64,000 bases of DNA from Achromobacter xylosoxidans A8 (lineage in GTDB: Bacteria > Pseudomonadota > Gammaproteobacteria > Burkholderiales > Burkholderiaceae_B), in NCBI RefSeq assembly GCF_000165835.1, contig NC_014640.1:1984001-2048000 (forward strand), given 5' to 3'. Below the pieces are notes generated by a model that was given only the letters and a program-made list of their open reading frames with translations, ran no database searches and was not told where the DNA came from. Each line of letters opens with the position of its first letter. The stretch's first letter is position 1. Made by a program: the position numbers and the translations under genes. Below, in pieces: positions 31,556-40,206 of this stretch.

Positions 31556-33256
31556 TTACAACACATCCCCGGCGTAGTCGGCCAGGCGCGAACGCTCGCC
31601 GCGCTGCAGTGTGACGTGCCCTGAATGCGGCCAGCCCTTGAAGCGGTCGACCACGAAGGTCAGGCCGGAACTGCCCTCGGTCAGGTAGGGCGTATCGATC
31701 TGGGCGATGTTCCCCAGGCAGATCACCTTGGTGCCCGGACCCGCGCGCGTGACCAGCGTCTTCATCTGCTTGGGCGTCAGGTTCTGCGCCTCGTCGATGA
31801 TCAGGTACTTGTTGAGGAAGGTGCGGCCGCGCATGAAGTTCAGGGACTTGACCTTGATGCGCGAACGGATCAGGTCCATGGTGGCGGCGCGCCCCCAGTC
31901 GCCGTTGCCTTCGCCTTCACCCATGTTCAGGACGTCCAGGTTGTCTTCCAGGGCGCCCATCCAGGGCAGCATCTTCTCTTCTTCCGTGCCCGGCAGGAAA
32001 CCGATGTCTTCGCCGACCGGCACCGTGACGCGGGTCATGATGATTTCGGTGTAGCGCTTGGTTTCCAGCACCTGGGTGATGCCCGCGGCCAGCGCCAGCA
32101 GCGTCTTGCCCGTGCCCGCCTGGCCCAGCAGCGACACGAAGTCGCATTCGGGATTCATCAGCAGGTTCATGGCGAAGTTCTGCTCGCGGTTGCGCGCGGT
32201 GATGCCCCAGACGTTGTTCTTGCCGTGGGTGTAGTCGCGCAGCGTCGCCAGCACCGCCATCTTGCCGCTGACCTCGCGCACCTGCGCGTACAGGGGCATC
32301 TGGCCTTCGAAGTAGACGAACTGGTTGACCACGAACTGCGAGCACAGCGGGCCGTGGATGCGGTAGAAGGTGGTGCCGCCCTGTTGCCAGGATTCCACAT
32401 CCTTGCCGTGCTTGTTCCAGAAGTCCTCGGGCAACTGCATCACGCCCGAGTACATCAGGTCCGAGTCCTCCATGACGTGATCGTTGAAGTAGTCTTCAGC
32501 GGCCATGCCCAGCGCGCGCGCCTTCAGGCGCATGTTGATGTCCTTGGACACCAGCACGACTTCGCGCTGCGGGTACTTTTCCTGCAGCGCCCGGACCACG
32601 CCCAGGATCTGGTTGTCGGCCTTGCCCATGGGCAGGTCGGACGGCAGGGTGCTGTGGATCGCGGTCGTCTGGAACATCAGGCGGCCGGTGGCGTCCTTGT
32701 TGCCCAGCTTGGTCAGCTCCAGCCCTTCGTCCAGCTGGCTCGCGTCCTGCACCAGCGCGTCCAGCGAACGGCTGACCTGGCGCGCGTTGCGCGCCACTTC
32801 CGACATGCCTTTCTTCTGATGGTCCAGCTCTTCGAGCGTCATCATCGGCAGGAAGATGTCGTGCTCTTCGAAGCGGAACAGGGAGCTGGGATCGTGCAGC
32901 AACACGTTGGTGTCCAGCACGAACAGCTTGCGTGGTTCGTTCTGGGCGCGGGCTTTCGTGCGCTTGGCGGGCGCCGGCTTGGCGCGGCGCGTTTCGGCGC
33001 GCGCGGCGGGAGCGGCTGGCGCCGGCGGCGGCACCTGGCGGGCGGGCGCCGGGATCTGCGCCTTCCGGGCCGGTGCGGCCAGACCTTCGAGTTCGGGCTG
33101 GACGAGCAACTCGTCTTCGTCGTCCTCGGCGAGGACTGCCTGGGTACTGGACCGCGCAGCGGCGGTCTTGGTGCTGCGGGCCTGCGCCCGGGCGGATTCG
33201 CCCGAGGGGAAGGTCAGGATGGCTGCGGGACGGGTGGGCAACTTCGGAAGCGGCAT
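31556..33256 (-). CDS. PIN-PhoH (PhoH2-like) ribonuclease/ATPase
   Basis: A 566-residue protein joining a PIN nuclease domain to a PhoH ATPase. Residues 1-110 are Pro/Ala/Lys-rich and probably disordered. The PIN domain covers about 110-250 (LFVLDTNVLLHDPSS, with acidic residues at LEELDHQKKG and SKDINMRLKA). The PhoH domain has Walker A GQAGTGKTLL and Walker B KYLIIDEAQNL. PhoH2 proteins are RNA-processing enzymes with helicase and nuclease activity. The ATG at 33256 is chosen because GGAGAG lies at proper distance; a GTG at 33265 is in frame. It starts about 60 bases from the bcp gene end and is possibly cotranscribed. Confidence 0.94.
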   Translation of the reverse strand: MPLPKLPTRPAAILTFPSGESARAQARSTKTAAARSSTQAVLAEDDEDELLVQPELEGLAAPARKAQIPAPARQVPPPAPAAPAARAETRRAKPAPAKRTKARAQNEPRKLFVLDTNVLLHDPSSLFRFEEHDIFLPMMTLEELDHQKKGMSEVARNARQVSRSLDALVQDASQLDEGLELTKLGNKDATGRLMFQTTAIHSTLPSDLPMGKADNQILGVVRALQEKYPQREVVLVSKDINMRLKARALGMAAEDYFNDHVMEDSDLMYSGVMQLPEDFWNKHGKDVESWQQGGTTFYRIHGPLCSQFVVNQFVYFEGQMPLYAQVREVSGKMAVLATLRDYTHGKNNVWGITARNREQNFAMNLLMNPECDFVSLLGQAGTGKTLLALAAGITQVLETKRYTEIIMTRVTVPVGEDIGFLPGTEEEKMLPWMGALEDNLDVLNMGEGEGNGDWGRAATMDLIRSRIKVKSLNFMRGRTFLNKYLIIDEAQNLTPKQMKTLVTRAGPGTKVICLGNIAQIDTPYLTEGSSGLTFVVDRFKGWPHSGHVTLQRGERSRLADYAGDVL

Positions 33257-33319
33257 ATTTGTCACTCTCCAGTGTGGGCCGGCTATAGCGCCTGACGGGT
33301 AAAACCTGTGCTTACACGG

Positions 33320-33784
33320 CTAACCGATGCTTTTCGCTGCCTGCAGGACTTCCTTGGCGTGGCCCGGGACCTTCACCCCGCGCCACTCCTGCACCAGCAC
33401 GCCATAGGCATCGATCAGGAAGGTGCTGCGCTCGATGCCGCGCACCTGCTTGCCGTACATATTCTTTTGCTTGATGACGCCGAACAGATTGCAGACGGTT
33501 TCGTCGGCGTCGGAGATGAGAGGGAAAGGAAGTTCGTACTTGGCCTTGAAGTTCTCGTGCGACTTAAGCGAATCGCGCGAGATGCCGATGACGACGGCGC
33601 TGGCCGCCAGGAACTCGGCGTTCAGGTCGCGGAAATCCTGGCTTTCGGTGGTGCAGCCAGGGGTATTGTCCTTGGGGTAGAAATACAGGATCACGGCGCG
33701 GCCCTGGCACTGCTCCAGGCTGATCGGACCTATGGTGCTTTCAGCGGTGAACAGCGGGGCGGGTTTGCCTATGGTCGGCGTCAT
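33320..33784 (-). CDS. bcp: Thiol peroxidase of the BCP/PrxQ family
   Basis: A 154-residue cytoplasmic peroxiredoxin that reduces hydrogen peroxide and organic peroxides. The peroxidatic cysteine is in YPKDNTPGCTTES. The resolving cysteine found five residues later in E. coli BCP is absent (the position reads Gln/Asp), and the only other Cys is in ETVCNLFGV, so this is a one-Cys or atypical form. It overlaps the stop of the Mth938-like gene by four bases, indicating coupling. Confidence 0.95.
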   Translation of the reverse strand: MTPTIGKPAPLFTAESTIGPISLEQCQGRAVILYFYPKDNTPGCTTESQDFRDLNAEFLAASAVVIGISRDSLKSHENFKAKYELPFPLISDADETVCNLFGVIKQKNMYGKQVRGIERSTFLIDAYGVLVQEWRGVKVPGHAKEVLQAAKSIG

Positions 33785-34242
33785 TTCTGGGATTCTCCGT
33801 TGGGGGGGATGAGGGCCACGACCACGCGCCGGCCCTCCGCCATCAGGATGTTGTAGGTGCGCGAGGCGGCGTGCGTGTCCATGATCTCGACGCCGATGCC
33901 GGCCGCCAGCAGGGGGCGCAGCACGTCGGGGCGCAGGAACTGCTGGCGCCCGCCGGTGCCCACCAGCAGCACTTCCGGCGCATTCGCCGGGCGGCTGGGG
34001 GCGGCTTCCGGTTCGTCCAGAAAGGCCATGGGGTCGCGGACGGGCTCGGACAATCCGGCCGCCTGGCGCAAGAGAGTGGGGGTGATGTCGGCCGGCGACT
34101 CAACGGGCCAGTGGGTCACTTCGCCTTCGGGGCCGAATGCGACCGAGGAGGAAAAACGTACCTGGTTGACCTCGATATAGCCATCACCATAGGCGGTGAC
34201 GGTATTCAGAGCGGCCGTCGCAGGATCGGTATGCAGCTTCAA
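33781..34242 (-). CDS. Mth938-like (DUF498) domain protein
   Basis: A 153-residue small soluble protein. The family pattern is visible: YIEVNQVRFSSSVAF, then PEVLLVGTGGRQQFLRPDVLRPLLAAGIGVEIMDTHAASRTYNILMAEGRRVVVAL split over several conserved blocks (VLLVGTGGRQ, DTHAASRTYNILMAEGR). Relatives include human NDUFAF3, a complex I assembly factor, and bacterial proteins of unknown function. Residues 70-90 are Pro/Ala-rich. Its ATG at 34242 begins the leftward pair with bcp. Confidence 0.9.
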   Translation of the reverse strand: MKLHTDPATAALNTVTAYGDGYIEVNQVRFSSSVAFGPEGEVTHWPVESPADITPTLLRQAAGLSEPVRDPMAFLDEPEAAPSRPANAPEVLLVGTGGRQQFLRPDVLRPLLAAGIGVEIMDTHAASRTYNILMAEGRRVVVALIPPNGESQK

Positions 34243-34321
34243 TAAAAACTCCGGCTATATGGCCCGATAATAGCGCATCAGGATGACGCCATGTTGCAGG
34301 GTATCCACGTGTGGGGAAGGG

Positions 34322-34405
34322 CCCCCACGCCGCACTCGCTGCGCTCGCTTGCTGCCCCCCGAGGGGGCGCGTTTTGCCTTGGGGCGGCCCGGCGGCAAAA
34401 CGGAG
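34322..34405 (+). repeat. GC-rich intergenic repeat, copy A (diverged)
   Basis: In the 366-base gap before the aminotransferase gene. It shows the plan of copies B and C: a C5 run, a short hairpin (ACTCGCTGCGCTCGC region), then CCCCCCGAGGGGGC, and here a second stem TTTTGCC...GGCAAAA. The identity to the other copies is lower, so it may be a subfamily. The rest of the gap holds no gene or recognisable site. Confidence 0.6.
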
Positions 34406-34608
34406 TCCTCACGCCACGCGATTCCTCTCGAGGAACCCCCGAAATCGGCCCCTTTTTTTCCCCATTTGCCGCACAGGCGTCCTTGCGCTAGATTACAGGG
34501 TTTTGCTGCACTGCAATCCCATGCCGGCGCAGCGTTTCGGACCCTTTTCCCCTTCGCGCATTCGCGCCCTGGTTTTTTGCCCTTTTATCGCCCCTAAGGA
34601 TTCCCATC

Positions 34609-35796
34609 ATGAGGAAGTTCTCCCGCATCGAGCGTTTGCCCCCGTACGTTTTCAACATTACCGGCGAGCTCAAGATGGCGGCGCGTAGGCGTGGCGAAGA
34701 CATCATCGACATGTCGATGGGCAATCCGGACGGCGCGACTCCCAAGCACATCGTCGACAAGATGGTGGAAGCGACGACGCGTCCGACCACGCACGGCTAT
34801 TCCGTGTCCAAGGGCATCCCGCGCCTGCGCAAGGCGATCTGTGACTGGTACCAGCGCCGCTACGCGGTCGAGTTCGATCCGGATTCCGAAGCCATCGTCA
34901 CCATCGGCTCCAAGGAAGGCCTGGCCCACTTGATGCTGGCCACGCTGGACCGTGGCGATACCGTGCTGGTGCCCAACCCCAGCTACCCGATTCACATCTA
35001 CGGCGCGGTCATCGCCGGCGCCAACATCCGTTCCGTGCGCATGACGCCGGGCGTGGACTTCTTCGAGGAACTGGAGCGCGCCGTGCGCGAATCCATCCCG
35101 AAGCCCAAGATGATGGTGCTGGGCTTCCCCAGCAACCCGACCGCGCAGTGCGTGGACCTGTCGTTCTTCGAACGCGTGGTGGCGCTGGCCAAGGAACACG
35201 ACATCCTGGTGGTGCACGACCTGGCCTACGCCGACATCACGTTCGACGGCTACGTGGCGCCGTCCATCATGCAGGTGCCCGGCGCGCGCGATGTCGCCGT
35301 CGAGTTCTTCACGATGAGCAAGAGCTACAACATGGCCGGCTGGCGCATCGGCTACATGGTCGGCAACCGCGAGCTGGTCAACGCGCTCGCGCGCATCAAG
35401 AGTTATCACGACTACGGCACGTTCACGCCGATCCAGGTGGCGTCCATCGCCGCGCTGGACGGTCCGCAGGACTGCGTGAACGAAATCGTGGCGCAGTATC
35501 AAAGCCGCCGCGACGTGCTCGTGCGCGGCTTGCATGAAGCAGGTTGGAATGTGGAAATTCCCAAGGCGTCCATGTACATCTGGGCGCAGATCCCCGAACC
35601 CTACAGGGCGATGGGCTCTTTGGAATTTGCCAAGCGCGTCCTGTCGGATGCGAAGGTAGCCGTGTCCCCCGGGATCGGCTTCGGCGAGTATGGCGACGAA
35701 TACGTGCGCTTCGCCCTGATCGAAAACGAGCAGCGCACCCGGCAAGCGGTGCGAGGCATCAAAGACATGTTCCGCAAGGACGGATTGCTGAAGTAG
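34609..35796 (+). CDS. alaC: PLP-dependent aminotransferase, AlaC-like
   Basis: A 395-residue fold-type I aminotransferase. The start [15 protein letters not shown] is typical of AlaC, the glutamate-pyruvate transaminase that makes alanine. The PLP lysine is in [15 protein letters not shown], and the substrate/PLP contacts NPTAQCV and [12 protein letters not shown] are present. It lies directly before hom and thrC, an arrangement common in betaproteobacteria. No strong promoter motif was assigned in the preceding 366-base gap. Specificity for alanine is by family resemblance. Confidence 0.92.
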   Translation: MRKFSRIERLPPYVFNITGELKMAARRRGEDIIDMSMGNPDGATPKHIVDKMVEATTRPTTHGYSVSKGIPRLRKAICDWYQRRYAVEFDPDSEAIVTIGSKEGLAHLMLATLDRGDTVLVPNPSYPIHIYGAVIAGANIRSVRMTPGVDFFEELERAVRESIPKPKMMVLGFPSNPTAQCVDLSFFERVVALAKEHDILVVHDLAYADITFDGYVAPSIMQVPGARDVAVEFFTMSKSYNMAGWRIGYMVGNRELVNALARIKSYHDYGTFTPIQVASIAALDGPQDCVNEIVAQYQSRRDVLVRGLHEAGWNVEIPKASMYIWAQIPEPYRAMGSLEFAKRVLSDAKVAVSPGIGFGEYGDEYVRFALIENEQRTRQAVRGIKDMFRKDGLLK

Positions 35797-35797
35797 A

Positions 35798-35893
35798 GCC
35801 CACCCCCGAAGCGCTGCGCGCTTCCCCCTCAAGGGGGCATGCCTGCGGACCAGCGGAGCCGGATCCGCGGCATCCCGATAGGGGGGGCACCGT
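35798..35893 (+). repeat. GC-rich intergenic repeat, copy B
   Basis: Between the aminotransferase gene and hom. The order is CCCCCGAAGCGCTGCGCGC, then TTCCCCCTCAAGGGGGC, then GCGGACCAGCGGAGCCGGAT. About 70 bases align with the reverse complement of copy C at 61731-61803, at roughly 80 percent identity by eye. Several internal palindromes could fold as hairpins in RNA. Confidence 0.75.
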
Positions 35894-35937
35894 ATCAGGG
35901 GGCGCAGCTCTCGTACAGCAGTTATGGAGAACCGAAA

Positions 35938-37281
35938 ATGAATTCCCCTCAACGCCCGCCCGCAGAAGGCGCCGCGATGAAACCCATGAAAGTCGGCCTG
36001 CTCGGCCTGGGCGTGGTCGGCGGCGGCACCTGGGCGGTGTTGTCGCGCAACGCGGAAGAGATTGCGCGCCGCGCCGGACGCCGCATCGAAGTGACCCGCG
36101 CCGCCGTGCGCGACGTGGCCAAGGCGCGCGCGCGCGTGGGCGACGCGATCCTGGTCGATACCGATGTGCACGCGCTGGTGCGCGACCCTGAAATCGACAT
36201 CGTCGTCGAACTGATCGGCGGCGACACGCTGGCGCGCGAGCTGGTGCTGGAAGCCATCGCCAACGGCAAGCACGTCGTGACCGCCAACAAGGCGCTGCTG
36301 GCCAAGCACGGCAATGAGATCTTCGCCGCCGCCCACGAGCGCGGCGTGATGGTGACCTTCGAAGCCGCCGTCGCCGGCGGCATCCCCATCATCAAGGCGA
36401 TCCGCGAAGGCCTGACAGCCAACCGCATCCAGTGGGTGGCCGGCATCATCAACGGCACCACCAACTTCATCCTGTCTGAAATGCGCTCGCGCGGCCTGCC
36501 GTTCGCCGATGTGCTGGCCGAGGCCCAGCGCCTGGGCTACGCCGAAGCCGATCCCACGTTCGACGTGGAAGGCGTGGACGCGGCCCACAAGCTGACCCTG
36601 CTGGCTTCGCTGGCTTTCGGCGTGCCGGTACAGTTCGACCGCGCCTATATCGAAGGCATTTCGCAGCTGGCTGCCGAAGACATCGAGCATGCCGAACGCC
36701 TGGGCTACCGCATCAAACTGCTGGGCGTCACCAAGCGCCGTCCGGATGGCATCGAGCTGCGCGTGCATCCGGCGCTGGTGCCGGCCGAACGCCTGCTGGC
36801 CAACGTCGAGGGCGCGATGAACGCCGTGCTGGTCAAGGGCGACGCCGTCGGCCCCACGCTGTATTACGGCCAGGGCGCGGGCGAAGAGCCCACCGCCTCG
36901 GCCGTGGTGGCCGACCTGGTCGACGTGACCCGCCTGCACACCGCCGACCCGGGCAACCGCGTACCGCACCTGGCTTTCCAGCCGGACGCCATGTCCGACA
37001 CGCCGATCCTGCCGATCGAGCAGGTCAGCACCTCGTACTACCTGCGCCTGCGCGTGGACGACCAGCCGGGCGTGCTGGCCGACATCGCCCGCATCCTGGC
37101 CGACCGCTCCATCTCCATCGGGTCGATGATCCAGCAGCCGTCGCACATCGGCGGCGCCGACATCATCTTCCTGACGCACGAAGCGGTCGAAGGCAACGTC
37201 AACCAGGCGATCGAACGCATCGAAGCCCTACCGTTCGTGCGTTCGAAAGTTACGCGCCTACGCGTGGAAAACCTGACATGA
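35938..37281 (+). CDS. hom: Homoserine dehydrogenase
   Basis: Hom reduces aspartate semialdehyde to homoserine, the branch point to threonine and methionine. The 447-residue protein has the NAD(P) site GLLGLGVVGGGTW near the N-terminus, the catalytic region GGIPIIKAIREGL and NGTTNFILSEM, and a C-terminal ACT domain (RVDDQPGVLADIARIL), which is probably the threonine feedback site. The ATG at 35938 has GGAGA upstream; an ATG at 35977 would give the shorter form common in relatives. It overlaps thrC by four bases. Confidence 0.96.
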   Translation: MNSPQRPPAEGAAMKPMKVGLLGLGVVGGGTWAVLSRNAEEIARRAGRRIEVTRAAVRDVAKARARVGDAILVDTDVHALVRDPEIDIVVELIGGDTLARELVLEAIANGKHVVTANKALLAKHGNEIFAAAHERGVMVTFEAAVAGGIPIIKAIREGLTANRIQWVAGIINGTTNFILSEMRSRGLPFADVLAEAQRLGYAEADPTFDVEGVDAAHKLTLLASLAFGVPVQFDRAYIEGISQLAAEDIEHAERLGYRIKLLGVTKRRPDGIELRVHPALVPAERLLANVEGAMNAVLVKGDAVGPTLYYGQGAGEEPTASAVVADLVDVTRLHTADPGNRVPHLAFQPDAMSDTPILPIEQVSTSYYLRLRVDDQPGVLADIARILADRSISIGSMIQQPSHIGGADIIFLTHEAVEGNVNQAIERIEALPFVRSKVTRLRVENLT

Positions 37282-38687
37282 AATACATCTCTACCCGCGG
37301 CGGCATGGCCGCGATGGAATTCTCGGACATCCTGCTGGAAGGCCTGGCGCCGGATGGCGGCCTGGCGGTGCCGGAGCAACTGCCCCAGGTCTCGGCCGAA
37401 ACGCTGGAGTCCTGGCGCGGCCTGCCGTATGCCGACCTGGCGTTCGAAGTGCTGTCGCTGTTCGCCACCGACATCCCGGCCGAAGACCTGCGCCGCCTGA
37501 CGCGCGCGGCCTACACCCAGCAGATCTTCAACAGCGAGGACATCGTCCCGCTGCGTCCGCTGGACGGCGGCCTGTCGCTGCTGGGCCTGTCCGAGGGGCC
37601 GACGCTGGCCTTCAAGGACATGGCCATGCAGTTCCTGGGCCAGGTCTTCGAATACGTGCTGGCCAAGCGCGGCACCACCCTGAACATCGTGGGCGCAACC
37701 TCCGGCGACACCGGTTCGGCGGCGGAATACGCCTTGCGCGGCAAACAGGGTGTGGCGGTGTTCATGCTGTCGCCGCATGGCCGCATGAGCGCCTTCCAGC
37801 GCGCCCAGATGTATTCGCTGCAGGACGAGAACATCCACAACATCGCCGTGCACGGCGTGTTCGACGAAGCCCAGGATATCGTCAAGGCCCTGGCCGGCGA
37901 TCTGGCGTTCAAGACCAAGTACCGTTTGGGCGCGGTCAACTCCATCAACTGGGCGCGTATCGCCGCCCAGGTGGTGTACTACTTTCACGGCTGGCTGCGC
38001 GCCACCAGCAAGGCTGGCGAGCAGGTGTCGTTCGCGGTGCCCTCGGGCAACTTCGGCAACATCCTGTCCGGCCACATTGCGCGCCGCATGGGCCTGCCCA
38101 TCCGCCGCCTGGTGCTGGCCACGAACGAGAACAACGTGCTGGAAGAGTTTTTCCGCACTGGCGTCTATCGTCCGCGTCCCGCCGAGCAGACCTACGCCAC
38201 CTCCAGCCCGTCGATGGACATTTCGCGCGCCTCGAACTTCGAGCGCTTCGTGTTCGACCTGGTCGGCCGCGACGCGGCTCGGGTCAAGGAACTGTGGGCC
38301 GGCATGGCGCGCGACGGGTCTTTCGACCTGTCCGATCTGAAGCCGCAGTTCGAGGAGCGTTATGGCTTCGTGTCGGGCGCGAGCTCGCACGAAGACCGCC
38401 TGGCGACGATCCGTTCGGTCTACGACGAAACCGGCGTGCTGATCGATCCCCACACCGCCGACGGCGTCAAGGTCGCGCGCGACTTCGTCGAACCCGGCGT
38501 GCCCATGCTGGTCCTGGAAACCGCCTTGCCGGCGAAGTTCTCGGAAACCATCGAAGAGGCGCTGGGCCGTCCGGCCACGCCGCCGGGCAACCTCGCCGAT
38601 CTCGAATCCCTGCCGCAACGCGTGGAAATCATGGACTGCGACCAGGCCGCCGTGCGACGCTTCATCGAGGCGAACGCCAAGGTGTAA
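37278..38687 (+). CDS. thrC: Threonine synthase
   Basis: ThrC converts phosphohomoserine to threonine using PLP. It is 469 residues, the long (fungal/Gram-negative) type beginning MKYISTRGGMA. The PLP lysine is in TLAFKDMAMQF, and the phosphate-binding GATSGDTGSAAEYA is intact. The ATGA overlap with hom shows coupling. The gene is followed by a good terminator at 38716. No thrB is adjacent; the kinase must be encoded elsewhere. Confidence 0.97.
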   Translation: MKYISTRGGMAAMEFSDILLEGLAPDGGLAVPEQLPQVSAETLESWRGLPYADLAFEVLSLFATDIPAEDLRRLTRAAYTQQIFNSEDIVPLRPLDGGLSLLGLSEGPTLAFKDMAMQFLGQVFEYVLAKRGTTLNIVGATSGDTGSAAEYALRGKQGVAVFMLSPHGRMSAFQRAQMYSLQDENIHNIAVHGVFDEAQDIVKALAGDLAFKTKYRLGAVNSINWARIAAQVVYYFHGWLRATSKAGEQVSFAVPSGNFGNILSGHIARRMGLPIRRLVLATNENNVLEEFFRTGVYRPRPAEQTYATSSPSMDISRASNFERFVFDLVGRDAARVKELWAGMARDGSFDLSDLKPQFEERYGFVSGASSHEDRLATIRSVYDETGVLIDPHTADGVKVARDFVEPGVPMLVLETALPAKFSETIEEALGRPATPPGNLADLESLPQRVEIMDCDQAAVRRFIEANAKV

Positions 38688-38715
38688 AGGCCGCTTGCGT
38701 CTTGTGTGCGTGTGC

Positions 38716-38750
38716 AACCCCTCGCAGGCCGGCCTTGCGAGGGGTTTTTT
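38716..38750 (+). terminator. thrC terminator
   Basis: An 11-bp stem AACCCCTCGCA / TGCGAGGGGTT with a GC-rich self-complementary loop (GGCCGGCC) and a run of six T residues. Confidence 0.9.
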
Positions 38751-38866
38751 GCGTTCTGGCGGGTCCGCCGGATTACCTTCGCATGCATTTTGACCACAAC
38801 CGGTCACGAATGAGGGGACAGTGTCCGATACAGTGAAACCACGATTCACTTTCGGAGAACACGCCC

Positions 38867-39088
38867 ATGAAACTGAAGACCATGACGCTTGCCCTGGCCG
38901 TGACCGGATTCGGGGTACTGGCCGGATGCTCGTCTCCGTCGGTCATTCAGCAGCGGGACGGCAGCTCGACCGTGACGCCCGATACGCCCAAATACGACAA
39001 GGATTCGGGCATGTACGAATATGACAAGGACGGCAAGAAGGTCCAGATCAACAAGGACGACGTGAAGTCCATTGAACAGGTGAAGTGA
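38867..39088 (+). CDS. YgdI/YgdR-type small lipoprotein (DUF903)
   Basis: A 73-residue lipoprotein: signal peptide, lipobox VLAGC (Cys21), then a small SH3-like beta domain with the family pattern VIQQRDGSSTV, YEYDKDGKKVQINKDDV. E. coli YgdI and YgdR have the same size and layout; their function is unknown, perhaps envelope homeostasis. A GGAGA site precedes the ATG. It stands alone between thrC and fbp and has its own terminator. Confidence 0.92.
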   Translation: MKLKTMTLALAVTGFGVLAGCSSPSVIQQRDGSSTVTPDTPKYDKDSGMYEYDKDGKKVQINKDDVKSIEQVK

Positions 39089-39115
39089 CCGCCGTTCCGG
39101 CCATCCTTCAAAGAC

Positions 39116-39150
39116 AAAGCCCCGGCCGCACAAGGCGCCGGGGCTTTTTT
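39116..39150. terminator. Terminator between lipoprotein gene and fbp
   Basis: An 11-bp perfect stem AAAGCCCCGGC / GCCGGGGCTTT with a 10-base loop and T6. The A-rich left arm also allows function for the convergent pepN-fbp transcript. Confidence 0.88.
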
Positions 39151-39174
39151 CATGGGCGCGGAGCGCCTGCGGAA

Positions 39175-40197
39175 TTACTGCTTGGCAGCCTCTTCGGCGT
39201 GATAGCGGCCGACGCGGTCGACTTCGTTCTTCGAGCCCAGGATCACGCTGACGCGCTGGTGCAGCTTGTCGGGCTGGATCGCCATGATGCGCTGCTCGCC
39301 GTTGATCGCGGCGCCGCCGGCCTGTTCGACCAGGAAGCTCATGGGGTTGGCTTCGTACATCAGACGCAGCTTGCCGGCCTTGCCGGGCTCACGGGCATCC
39401 CAGGGGTACATGAAGATGCCGCCGCGGGTCAGGATGCGATGCACGTCCGCCACCATGGAGGCGATCCAGCGCATGTTGTAGTCCTTGCCCAGCGGACCGG
39501 TGGTGCCGGCCAGGCAGTCGTCGACGTAGCGCTTGACCGGGGCGGCCCAGTGGCGCATGTTCGACATGTTGATGGCGAACTCCTTGGTGTCTTCCGGCAC
39601 GCGGATGTTCTCGTGCGTCAGCACCCACGAGCCCATTTCGCGATCCAGCGTGAAGCCCACCACGCCATTGCCGATGGTCAGCACCAGCATGGTCTGCGGA
39701 CCGTAGACGGCATAGCCGGCCACGACCTGCTTGTCGCCCGGCTGCAGGAAGTCCTGTTCGCACACGGGCGCGCCCGATACGTTGTGCGGCGCATGCAGCA
39801 CCGAGAAGATGGTGCCGATGGAGACGTTGACGTCGATGTTCGAGGAGCCATCCAGGGGATCGAACAGCAGCAGGTATTCGCCCTTGGGATAGCGGTTCGG
39901 AATCAGATGGATGGTTTCCATCTCTTCGGAGGCCATGGCCGCCAGGTGGCCGCCCCATTCATTGGCTTCCAGCAGGATCTCGTTGGACAGCACGTCCAGC
40001 TTCTTCTGCACTTCGCCCTGGACGTTCTCGCTTTCCAGGCTGCCGAGGACGCCGCCGAGCGCCCCTTTGCTCACCGCATGGCTGATGGCCTTGCAGGCGC
40101 GCGCGACCACTTCGATGAGCAGCCGCACTTCCGGCGCGAGGGCTTGGGCGGAGCGCTGTTGCTCCACCAGGTATTGGGTCAGTGTTTTGCGTTTCAA
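39175..40197 (-). CDS. fbp: Fructose-1,6-bisphosphatase, class I
   Basis: Fbp removes the 1-phosphate of fructose-1,6-bisphosphate in gluconeogenesis. The 340-residue protein has the metal-binding signature [16 protein letters not shown] and the sugar-phosphate region [20 protein letters not shown], with acidic SEEMET earlier. The start is TTG 40197, supported by a full AGGAGG ribosome site five bases upstream and by the family start [14 protein letters not shown]. It lies 9 bases after pepN; its ribosome site sits at the pepN stop. Confidence 0.97.
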   Translation of the reverse strand: MKRKTLTQYLVEQQRSAQALAPEVRLLIEVVARACKAISHAVSKGALGGVLGSLESENVQGEVQKKLDVLSNEILLEANEWGGHLAAMASEEMETIHLIPNRYPKGEYLLLFDPLDGSSNIDVNVSIGTIFSVLHAPHNVSGAPVCEQDFLQPGDKQVVAGYAVYGPQTMLVLTIGNGVVGFTLDREMGSWVLTHENIRVPEDTKEFAINMSNMRHWAAPVKRYVDDCLAGTTGPLGKDYNMRWIASMVADVHRILTRGGIFMYPWDAREPGKAGKLRLMYEANPMSFLVEQAGGAAINGEQRIMAIQPDKLHQRVSVILGSKNEVDRVGRYHAEEAAKQ

Positions 40198-40206
40198 AGG
40201 AACCTC

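Noticed and set aside
34594..37179. Minus-strand open frame of 861 codons over the aminotransferase and hom
   Set aside because: Antisense shadow of two conserved enzymes; low-complexity His/Gln/Arg composition.
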